Assembly (NCBI GenBank): GCA_017472255.1
Contig: JAFUQU010000033.1
Span: 1 to 64,000 of the forward strand
Source of the DNA: Clostridia bacterium
GTDB taxonomy: Bacteria; Bacillota; Clostridia; Oscillospirales; CAG-272
Length of the DNA: 64,000 nt
Reading direction: 5' to 3'
Shown: one piece after another, positions 24,444-31,976 of the stretch
Layout: each line of letters starts with the position of its first letter
Position numbering within the stretch: position 1 is the first letter of the stretch
Notes under the pieces: model-generated
What the model was told of the DNA's origin: nothing
Seen by the model: only the letters and a program-made list of their open reading frames with translations
Database searches by the model: none
Translations under genes and position numbers: made by a program

Positions 24444-25778
24444 ATGAAAACAAAGCAACTTCTATTGATCGCGGTTCTGCTTGTCGTGCTTGCCGCGGGC
24501 TGGCTCAAGGCCATGCAGGCGACGGACAACAGCGACGAAATTGAAGCGCAGAACGCGCTGGTCGTGCAGGCTGACGCACTGGCCGAAAAAACACTGTATG
24601 TGCGGGCGATTCCGCTGTATCAGGAAGCCCTTGAATACGAAACCGACAGCAATAGCGCCATCGAGGAAAAGCTGATGGCGGCGTATCTTGCCTTTGGCGA
24701 GACTGACGCTTACATTTCGCTGGTTTCCTCCCGTTCTTCGCGCGGGATTGCCGCTGAGGCGGAGTATTTACAGTGCGCTGAGATTTATCTTGCCAGCAAC
24801 AGCCTGGAAAAGGCTATGAACATTCTGGAAGTGGGCATGAAAAAGATGGAAAGCTCGGAGACGCTGCGCAGCTTTTATGAGAAAAACCGCTTCTACTACA
24901 CGGTTTACATGACAAACCTGAGTGAAATCGTTCCTGTGAAAAGCGGCATGATGCCGGTTTATGACGGAAGCAAGTGGGGCTATGCCAATGAAAGAGGTCA
25001 GGTGAAGATGCCCTGCGTCTACGACAGCGTGACGTCCTTCAATGAGAGCGGCTACGCCGTTGTGGAGCTGAATGGCGAGTTCAAGGTGATCACCTCCGCC
25101 GGTGCGCTGTACGGCATCGACGAGACGGGCGTTACCGACGTGAGCGGCATCACCTCCCGCTATGTGCTGGCACAGGCGAACGGCACTTACAGCTATTACG
25201 ATTACGACTTTATCTGCCGCGCGCCCAATTATCAGTATGAGGAGGTCACGGTGAATGCCTGCGGCTTCGCTGCGGTCAAGAAGGACGGCAAGTGGGGCGT
25301 AATCACCGACAACGGTGAGCTGACCACCGATTATATTTACGAGGATGTGGCGGTCAACGCCACCGGCAGTATGTTCACTGCCTACGGCGAGACGGTTGTC
25401 GGCGCCGCAAAGAAGGACGGCAAGTGGTATCTTGTGACGCCCTACGGCACGGTTATGAACGCTTTCACCTCCGGTTATGCTGGACTGCGCGCGCCCGAAG
25501 GCGGCAATCTGTTCGCTTTCTGCGACGAGTCGGGCAAGTGGGGTTATCTGAACACTAACGGCGAGGTCGTTGTCGAATGTCAGTATGATGACGCCTATTC
25601 CTTCTCCGACGATCTGGGTGCGGTGAAGGAAGACCGCTTGTGGCACTATATCAACGGAGACGGTGTCACCGTGATCGAAGGACATTATACCGACGCAAAG
25701 CCCTTCATCAATGGCTTCGCGGTCGTGAAGGCGGCACAGGGCTGTACGATTCTGAAACTTGACTATTACAACAACTGA
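24444..25778 (+). CDS. WG-repeat protein with N-terminal membrane anchor and TPR-like helices
   Basis: 444 residues. A hydrophobic N-terminal segment (LLLIAVLLVVLAAGWL) anchors or exports it. Residues 30-150 are helical and TPR-like (AIPLYQEALEYE, AEYLQCAEIYL). Residues 160-440 hold about six WG repeats, for example KWGYANERGQV, KWGVITDNGEL, KWYLVTPYGTV and KWGYLNTNGEV. WG repeats form beta-propeller-like binding modules of unknown ligand. It begins the signalling and surface half of the operon. The ribosome site (GGAGGG) is unusually far, about 15 nt, from the ATG, which may lower its translation. Confidence 0.78.
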   Translation: MKTKQLLLIAVLLVVLAAGWLKAMQATDNSDEIEAQNALVVQADALAEKTLYVRAIPLYQEALEYETDSNSAIEEKLMAAYLAFGETDAYISLVSSRSSRGIAAEAEYLQCAEIYLASNSLEKAMNILEVGMKKMESSETLRSFYEKNRFYYTVYMTNLSEIVPVKSGMMPVYDGSKWGYANERGQVKMPCVYDSVTSFNESGYAVVELNGEFKVITSAGALYGIDETGVTDVSGITSRYVLAQANGTYSYYDYDFICRAPNYQYEEVTVNACGFAAVKKDGKWGVITDNGELTTDYIYEDVAVNATGSMFTAYGETVVGAAKKDGKWYLVTPYGTVMNAFTSGYAGLRAPEGGNLFAFCDESGKWGYLNTNGEVVVECQYDDAYSFSDDLGAVKEDRLWHYINGDGVTVIEGHYTDAKPFINGFAVVKAAQGCTILKLDYYNN

Positions 25779-25796
25779 TATAAAGGAGAACAGGCT

Positions 25797-27212
25797 ATGA
25801 ACAGCGAAAGATTTCATCTTCAGCAATCCGCTGAATCGGCTTATCTGATCATCGATCTGGAGGAGCCGGAGCAGCTGGACGATATTGCAATTCAGGTGAT
25901 TCAGGATGATTGTCCCGAATTCCTGCTGCCGCTGCACATTTCAGCACTCAACGGCCGCCGCTCGCTGCGGTACAAGCTCATTACCGCCACAGCGCTCAAA
26001 TACAGCTTGGGAAGCAAAATGTCCAAGCGCGATTTCATCAATTTCGCCATCGATCTGCTGACCCCCTTCATCAAGTGCAAGAACTGGTTCTTAGACTATC
26101 ATTATCTCTGCATCGATCCGACGCATATCCTGTACGACAAGAACGCCGAACGCTTCATGTTCGTCTATATGCCGGAAAAATCGCTGGGTAATACCGACGA
26201 CGAGATCATCAGCTTTTTCGAGCGCACGCTGACCAACATCGACATCACCGATGATCAGCGCTATCAAATCATGCTGATCCGCTATTTCCGGGACAACCGG
26301 GTTATGCTCTCCGAACTGTATCAGATGTTCTCGGACGAAAAGGGAAGCGCGCCTGCTGTCAAGAAACCCGAGCAGGAAAAGCCTATCACCCGTGAGCCGG
26401 CTCAGTCGTCCGGCACTGCGGCTTCCGCGAATACCAATACCGCCGCGAAGGTGGATACCCCCGCAAAGTCCGCCGAAACCGTTCCGGAAGAGCCGGTGAA
26501 GAAGTCCGGCTGGGGCAGCATTTTCGGCGGCGGTAAAAAGCAGAAGGAAAAGAATCTGCTGGACGACGATCTGCTGGGCGATTTGGACGATGATCTCCTT
26601 GGTGATGATTTCACGTCAAAGAGCGATAAGAAAAAGGCAAAAACCGAAGCGGGAAAGCCTCAGAAGCCCGCAAAGACCGAATCCAAGGGCAGTTTCTTCG
26701 GCGGCTTTGGCAAGAGCTTGCACACGCAGCAGGTCGAGAAGCAGCCGGAACAGCCCAAGGTTCAGCAGCCTCCGGTAACACAGACAGTGACGCAGCCTCC
26801 GCAGTCCAATCCGGGTTACGACCCATACGGCGGAAATGTTACCGTCATCCCCGGTGGAAACGATATCCAGAGGCGTTATCTGGAGCTGCTTGATTCGGCC
26901 GCTCCCGATGAACCGCCGAAGGTCATCGAGCTGGATTTCAACAAGGAATACATCACCATCGGACGGGCGACGACGAACGGCGCTGCCGGCAGCGATCTGG
27001 ATGTGAAGTTCCCGCCCAGATGTGGCGTCAGCCGTCATCATCTGCGGATTTACAACAAAGACGGCAGACTGGTGGCCGTTGATCTCGGCTCCGCTTACTT
27101 TACACTGATCAACGGACAGAGAATGACGCCCAACGTCGAATACGAGCTGATCGATGGTGCGACCTTGGTCTTTGTCGAAAAGCAGCCCATCCGTTATCAC
27201 GTACATTGCTGA
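25797..27212 (+). CDS. FHA-domain protein with DUF6382-like N-terminus
   Basis: 471 residues. Residues 1-180 are a folded domain of the DUF6382 type, common next to FHA domains in Clostridia. Residues 185-370 are a low-complexity, Lys/Pro/Gln/Asp-rich linker with a LLDDDLLGDLDDDLL acidic patch. Residues 378-471 are an FHA domain: YITIGR, GVSRHHLRI and FTLINGQRM supply the Gly-Arg, Ser-x-x-His and Asn-Gly residues that grip phosphothreonine peptides. The FHA domain would read out the kinase encoded two genes later; the partner is inferred. AAAGGAG is close to the ATG. Confidence 0.82.
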   Translation: MNSERFHLQQSAESAYLIIDLEEPEQLDDIAIQVIQDDCPEFLLPLHISALNGRRSLRYKLITATALKYSLGSKMSKRDFINFAIDLLTPFIKCKNWFLDYHYLCIDPTHILYDKNAERFMFVYMPEKSLGNTDDEIISFFERTLTNIDITDDQRYQIMLIRYFRDNRVMLSELYQMFSDEKGSAPAVKKPEQEKPITREPAQSSGTAASANTNTAAKVDTPAKSAETVPEEPVKKSGWGSIFGGGKKQKEKNLLDDDLLGDLDDDLLGDDFTSKSDKKKAKTEAGKPQKPAKTESKGSFFGGFGKSLHTQQVEKQPEQPKVQQPPVTQTVTQPPQSNPGYDPYGGNVTVIPGGNDIQRRYLELLDSAAPDEPPKVIELDFNKEYITIGRATTNGAAGSDLDVKFPPRCGVSRHHLRIYNKDGRLVAVDLGSAYFTLINGQRMTPNVEYELIDGATLVFVEKQPIRYHVHC

Positions 27213-27218
27213 TCGATT

Positions 27219-27989
27219 ATGAAATATATTGGCGGATGCCATACAGACAGGGGCGGATTCCGCCCGGATAATGAAGATGCCATTCTCCTGCGCACCCACA
27301 GGCAGGAGAAGGGCAGCTTTGTCCTGGGGGCCGTGTGCGACGGCATCGGAGGACTGGAGAGCGGCGAGCTGGCCTCCCGCTTTGTGGCAGACAGCGTCGG
27401 CGCATGGTTCGATACGATTACATCGTGGCTCGATCTGAGCAGGAACGAGCCGGCGCTGCTTTTTTCTCATTTACAGGACGGCGCGGAGACCTGGAACACG
27501 GAGCTGATCGATTATATGTTGCATGAGGGCATCCGATCGGGAACCACCATGTCGGTGATTATGATTGTCTGCGCTCATGCGTATATTCTGCACGTGGGAG
27601 ACAGCCGGATCTATCGGTATAACCCGGAAAAGGGACTTTGCCAGCTGACCACCGATGCCAGCGTTACCAAGATGAGCAACGGGCGGATGCGCAGCTTTCT
27701 CGATAATTTTATGGGAAAAAGCGAGGAACTGTGGTTTCAGCTGTGGGATACGCCGGTGGAAGCCGGTGATCTGTTTTTGTACTGTTCGGACGGATTTTAT
27801 CATACTCTCCATGAGGAGGACGCGGCTTACTATCACAGCAGCCTGGCAGATGGGAAGGATCCGGACGTACTCTGCGCCGAAGCGGTGCAGACGGCTATCA
27901 GCCGGGGCGAGCAGGACAATATTTCGGTGGGGATGATCTATGCCCAGCCAAAGCGCAGCGGAGCGGCTTTTTCGTTTTTCCGCAAGTAA
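27219..27989 (+). CDS. PP2C-family Ser/Thr phosphatase
   Basis: 256 residues, standard for a bacterial PPM/PP2C phosphatase. Metal-binding motifs are visible: RPDNEDA near residue 15, VCDGIGGLESGELAS near 42, SGTTMSVI near 105, GDSRIYR near 125, CSDGF near 187 and EQDNISVGM near 230. It removes phosphate from Ser/Thr, opposing the kinase encoded next. It starts 6 nt after the FHA gene and has only a weak ribosome site, which suggests translational coupling. Cytoplasmic, with no membrane segment. Confidence 0.9.
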   Translation: MKYIGGCHTDRGGFRPDNEDAILLRTHRQEKGSFVLGAVCDGIGGLESGELASRFVADSVGAWFDTITSWLDLSRNEPALLFSHLQDGAETWNTELIDYMLHEGIRSGTTMSVIMIVCAHAYILHVGDSRIYRYNPEKGLCQLTTDASVTKMSNGRMRSFLDNFMGKSEELWFQLWDTPVEAGDLFLYCSDGFYHTLHEEDAAYYHSSLADGKDPDVLCAEAVQTAISRGEQDNISVGMIYAQPKRSGAAFSFFRK

Positions 27990-28010
27990 CATGAACCAAG
28001 GAGGCTCAAA

Positions 28011-30332
28011 ATGAATCAACAGGCAAATGCCGGAGCCGCTTATCAGGATAAAGAAGATTTTTATCGCCAGCTCAATGCGAGTTATGATCAGATTCAGGTG
28101 ATCAACACGACGGGTGGCGGCGGTATTATTTATTCCGGCATACACCGCCGTCTGAAGCAGAAGGTTGTGCTCAAAAAAATTCGCAGCAATGTTTTGAACG
28201 AAGTGGACAGCGAGCTGGAAAAGAACGCACTGATGGGATTGAAACACACCTATCTGCCGCAGATTCTCGACTTCTGGTCCTACGGGGACGAGGTTTATAC
28301 GGTGATGGAGTTCATCGAGGGAAATTCCCTCAAAGAACTTCTGGACAACGGGCGGCGCTTCACCCAGCGTGAGGTTATTCGTATGACCCGCCAGCTGGCC
28401 GAGGTGCTGCATTATCTGCACACGTCCAAGCTGCACATTATCCACAGCGATGTGAAGCCCGCCAACATTATGCTGACGCCCGAGGGCAATATCTGCCTGA
28501 TCGACTTCAACATTTCGGTGCTTCAGGATGGGGAAATTGACGAGACGGTGGGCTATTCGGTGGGGTATTCGCCGGTGGAGCAGATCATCCGCGTGGAGGA
28601 GCACCGCCGCATGAAGCGTGAGCGCCGCGATCAGGCGGCGGTACATACACCGGCCGCGCAGCCTTTGTCGGATGACGACCGTACCCGCATTGAGTTTGAC
28701 GAGGATACGACCAGCATCGAATTCGATGATGACGCCACCACCATTGGCGATGATGACAGAACTACCATCGGCGAGGACAGCGACGCGACCAGCATCGAGG
28801 ACGACACCACAAGCATCGATGGCGATATGACCGATCTTCCCACCGGAACGATGGGCACAATTTCGCAGACGCTGACGCCCCCTCCGCAGAAGCGGGCGCG
28901 CGGGAAGAAAAAAATTGACCCCAATGACAAGATGGCCATGTTTCAGGCTGAGCTTGACAAAATGAAGCGCAAGTACGGCACGAAGCAGAAGGTGGACGAG
29001 CGCAGCGATATCTACAGCGCCTGCGCCACCATGTACCATCTGCTGACGGGACAGCGTCCCGATATCTGCTTCCATAAGCTAAAGCCGATCACGGCGCTGG
29101 TGCCGTCGGTGGATGAAGTTTTTGCGCAGATTCTGACCCGCGGTCTGGAGCAGGATCCCCGCAAGCGCTATAAGTCTTCGGCGCAGTTCCAGAAGGCGCT
29201 GGCTGCGATGACCAAGGGCAACAAGCGCTACAAGCGGCTGCGTTTCGCGCAGGATTTGACGCTGTCGCTGGTGATCATGCTGCTGGCCGGAAGCACAGTG
29301 TCCGCATGGGCGGGATTGAAGCGAACCATGGAGATTCGCGCCGAGGAAGCGGTAGCCGAGGCTTCCGCGCTGTATGCCGGCGGAAGCTACGATGAGGCGC
29401 TGGAATATCTGGACGAGAATGTATATGCATTCCCCTTTAAGCCTGCGGATACGGTGCTGTCCGATGCCTATTATATCGGTGGCAACTGCTGGCTGTCCCG
29501 GGAGGATTACGATCACGCGGTGGAATATTTCATGCAGGCGATTGTGCTGGACAGCAGTCGTCCAATCTATTATCGCGACTACGGTATCGCGCTGGTGCGC
29601 CGGGGTGAGCTGGATCGTGCCTCCGAATGCCTGCTTCAGGCACAGGCGAAGGGGCTTTCCACCGACAGCCTGCTGCTCCTTCAGGGCGAAATCAATGCGG
29701 CCTCCGGCAATGTGGAGGAAGCCATGGATGAGCTTGCCGAGTGCATCGAAATCAGCGACGACGATATGGTGAGCATCCGTGCGGCCATGAAGCTGGACGA
29801 GCTGGTGCGGGACAATTCCATCGAGGATTACCAGACCTACGATACGCGCATTTCCATCCTCTCGCCGCTGGCAGAGGAGATCGAGAGCGCCGATTGTCTG
29901 CCGCTGCTCTCCCGTCTGGCGCAGGTTTATATCGACTACCACGAATTCAGCGGCGATACGAAGTACATGACCTACGCGGTGGATGTGCTTAACCGCATCA
30001 TCGGCGAGGGCTACGGCACGCTGACCGAGTGGCTGAACAAGGCGGTCTGCCTGCAAAGTTTGAAGCATTATGACAGCGCCCGCGACTGCTTGCTGGAAGC
30101 TGCCGGGAAGTATCCGGGCAGCTATCTGATCTATAAGCGGCTGGCCTTCCTTGAGATCGAGCGTCAGTATGAGCTGGATGCCGATTCCCGGGATTACAGC
30201 GATTTCAAGAACTATTACGATACCTGTATGTCTCTGTTCCAGTCGGGCGGAAACACGGTGCAGGATATGGAGATCGACTATCTGGAGCGGGTTTACGACG
30301 AGGTGGTCGATAAGGGCTGGCTGACAGAGTAA
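28011..30332 (+). CDS. Membrane Ser/Thr protein kinase with acidic Thr-repeat insert and TPR ectodomain
   Basis: 773 residues. The kinase domain has a P-loop GGGGIIYSG (35-43), Lys55, catalytic HSDVKPAN (145-152, HSD in place of HRD), DFN at 165-167 in place of DFG, and P+1 region GYSPVEQ (185-191). About 130 residues (195-325) are then inserted before the DERSDIYSACATMYHLLTG helix (329-347). The insert holds acidic threonine repeats (221-274: DDRTRIEF, EDTTSIEF, DDATTIG, DDRTTIG, DATSIE, DTTSID) and a basic segment. One membrane helix (about 416-434) precedes helical TPR-like repeats to the C-terminus. The Thr repeats look like phospho-acceptor or FHA-docking sites. The gene follows PP2C by 21 nt. 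Confidence 0.9.
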   Translation: MNQQANAGAAYQDKEDFYRQLNASYDQIQVINTTGGGGIIYSGIHRRLKQKVVLKKIRSNVLNEVDSELEKNALMGLKHTYLPQILDFWSYGDEVYTVMEFIEGNSLKELLDNGRRFTQREVIRMTRQLAEVLHYLHTSKLHIIHSDVKPANIMLTPEGNICLIDFNISVLQDGEIDETVGYSVGYSPVEQIIRVEEHRRMKRERRDQAAVHTPAAQPLSDDDRTRIEFDEDTTSIEFDDDATTIGDDDRTTIGEDSDATSIEDDTTSIDGDMTDLPTGTMGTISQTLTPPPQKRARGKKKIDPNDKMAMFQAELDKMKRKYGTKQKVDERSDIYSACATMYHLLTGQRPDICFHKLKPITALVPSVDEVFAQILTRGLEQDPRKRYKSSAQFQKALAAMTKGNKRYKRLRFAQDLTLSLVIMLLAGSTVSAWAGLKRTMEIRAEEAVAEASALYAGGSYDEALEYLDENVYAFPFKPADTVLSDAYYIGGNCWLSREDYDHAVEYFMQAIVLDSSRPIYYRDYGIALVRRGELDRASECLLQAQAKGLSTDSLLLLQGEINAASGNVEEAMDELAECIEISDDDMVSIRAAMKLDELVRDNSIEDYQTYDTRISILSPLAEEIESADCLPLLSRLAQVYIDYHEFSGDTKYMTYAVDVLNRIIGEGYGTLTEWLNKAVCLQSLKHYDSARDCLLEAAGKYPGSYLIYKRLAFLEIERQYELDADSRDYSDFKNYYDTCMSLFQSGGNTVQDMEIDYLERVYDEVVDKGWLTE

Positions 30333-30344
30333 GGAGAATAAGCT

Positions 30345-30479
30345 ATGACCGAACTGCTTTTATACGGCGGGCTGGCGGGTATGGGCGTCAGTCTGCTGCT
30401 GCTGATCATTCTGGTGCCGGTGTTCCGGCATCAGCGAAAAAAAATGATCGAGCGCATTGAAAACGGCGATGACGAGTAA
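30345..30479 (+). CDS. Small single-pass membrane protein, 44 residues
   Basis: A short frame with AAGGAG 8 nt before the ATG encodes MTELLLYGGLAGM, a hydrophobic helix (VSLLLLIILVPVF), then a basic segment (RHQRKK) and an acidic tail ending GDDE. Positive residues after the helix predict an outside N-terminus. It fits exactly between the kinase stop (30332) and the LRR gene (30492). Function unknown; it may help a membrane partner of this operon. Confidence 0.7.
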   Translation: MTELLLYGGLAGMGVSLLLLIILVPVFRHQRKKMIERIENGDDE

Positions 30480-30491
30480 GGAGATGATTTT

Positions 30492-31976
30492 GTGAAGAAC
30501 TTCATACGGCAGCATAAGCTGCTGGTCATTTGCGCAGCGGTGGTGCTGGCATTAACAGTGGCTGTGATTGTCGGCATCACGCAATATAACAAGGCGCGGG
30601 AAATCCGTTCGCTGATCGAGGAAGGCGACCGCTATCTGGACGACCTGAATTACGAGCAGGCCATCGCCAGCTATCAGCAGGCGCTGAACATCGACGAGAA
30701 GCATCGCGACGCTAATCTGGCGCTGGCGAACGTGTATGACCAGAACGGCAATACCAGCTATGCCGAAGCGATTTACGAGGCAATGCTGGAACGCAGCCCG
30801 AAGGAGGCGGAAGCCTATCAGAAGCTGGCGGAAATTTACATCCGCGAGGAGCGGCGGGACGAGGCGCAGGCGCTGACATCCACGGCGATGGAGAATGTGA
30901 AGAGCGACGAGATTAAGGCTCTCTTCTCGCTGACCCATCCGGACGTGCCTTCGGGCAATCCGGCGTCGGGTACATACAACGAACGTGTCCGCGTGGAACT
31001 GACTGCCGGTGAGCGGGACACGATCTACTACACGGTGGACGGCACCGAGCCGACCACTTCGTCGAACGTCTACGAAAAGCCGGTTATCCTGCGCAACGGT
31101 ACCAACGTGCTCAAGGCCATCGCGGTCAACGCCAGCGGCTATGAGAGCGAGACCATGGCTGCCGAGTACACGGTCAACATTCAGGATCAGACCGTGAAGG
31201 TTTCGGAACCGCAGATTGAGCGTGCCATCCGCGCCATGATCATGGGCGGCGGCTCGGGCGAGGTGCAGAACGACGATATCGAACAGATCACCGAGCTGTA
31301 CATCATCGGCAGCAATTATTACGCCATCAGCGGCAAGGACAGCATCAACTTTACCAAGGACGGCTATACCATTAACGGCTATCGCTACAATAGCACGCAG
31401 AAGGGCAGCATGAAAACTCTGTCCGACCTTGCGAATATGCCCTATCTTGAGACGGTGGTCATCGCCTATCAGCAGGATTTGGACATTTCCGCGCTGAAGG
31501 GGCTGACCAATATCCGCCGGCTGTCGCTGATCGGCAACAGTCTGGACAGCGCGTCCCTGTCGGCCATTTCCGGTTTGACCGGGTTGACCGAGCTTTGTCT
31601 GGGCTGGAACGAAATCGACGACATTTCGTCCCTGTCGGGGCTGACCGGGCTGACCACATTGAGCCTGTGGGGCAACAAAATCAGCGATGTGAAGCCGCTC
31701 GCTGGTCTGAAATCGCTGACCTACCTTGATCTTTCGGACAACGCCGTGTCGGACATCAGCTCGCTGGGTTCGCTGACCGGGCTGGAGGAGCTGTGGATTT
31801 ATCAGAATAAGCTGACAAAGGTGGATGTGCTGACCAAGCTGGATTCGCTGCACGTGCTGATGATTCGGGACAATCCGATCATCGGCGTGGATCCCATTCG
31901 TAAGATTTATCCCCGTCTGAGCCGGATCGATGTGGATTTGCTCGGACTGACCAATGAGGAGGACAAGACGCGATGA
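30492..31976 (+). CDS. Membrane-anchored TPR / CHB_HEX / leucine-rich repeat protein
   Basis: 494 residues, starting at GTG with AAGGAG about 9 nt upstream. A signal-anchor helix (8-29) is followed by TPR repeats (about 35-140, YEQAIASYQQALNIDEKH), a chitobiase/FN3-like domain (about 155-230, TIYYTVDGTEPTTSSNVYEKPV) and internalin-like leucine-rich repeats (about 310-485, for example LTGLTTLSLWGNKISDVKPL). The domains after the anchor should be outside the cell, suited to binding glycans, wall or protein. Its stop overlaps the start of the VWA gene (ATGA), so the two are coupled. Confidence 0.85.
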   Translation: MKNFIRQHKLLVICAAVVLALTVAVIVGITQYNKAREIRSLIEEGDRYLDDLNYEQAIASYQQALNIDEKHRDANLALANVYDQNGNTSYAEAIYEAMLERSPKEAEAYQKLAEIYIREERRDEAQALTSTAMENVKSDEIKALFSLTHPDVPSGNPASGTYNERVRVELTAGERDTIYYTVDGTEPTTSSNVYEKPVILRNGTNVLKAIAVNASGYESETMAAEYTVNIQDQTVKVSEPQIERAIRAMIMGGGSGEVQNDDIEQITELYIIGSNYYAISGKDSINFTKDGYTINGYRYNSTQKGSMKTLSDLANMPYLETVVIAYQQDLDISALKGLTNIRRLSLIGNSLDSASLSAISGLTGLTELCLGWNEIDDISSLSGLTGLTTLSLWGNKISDVKPLAGLKSLTYLDLSDNAVSDISSLGSLTGLEELWIYQNKLTKVDVLTKLDSLHVLMIRDNPIIGVDPIRKIYPRLSRIDVDLLGLTNEEDKTR

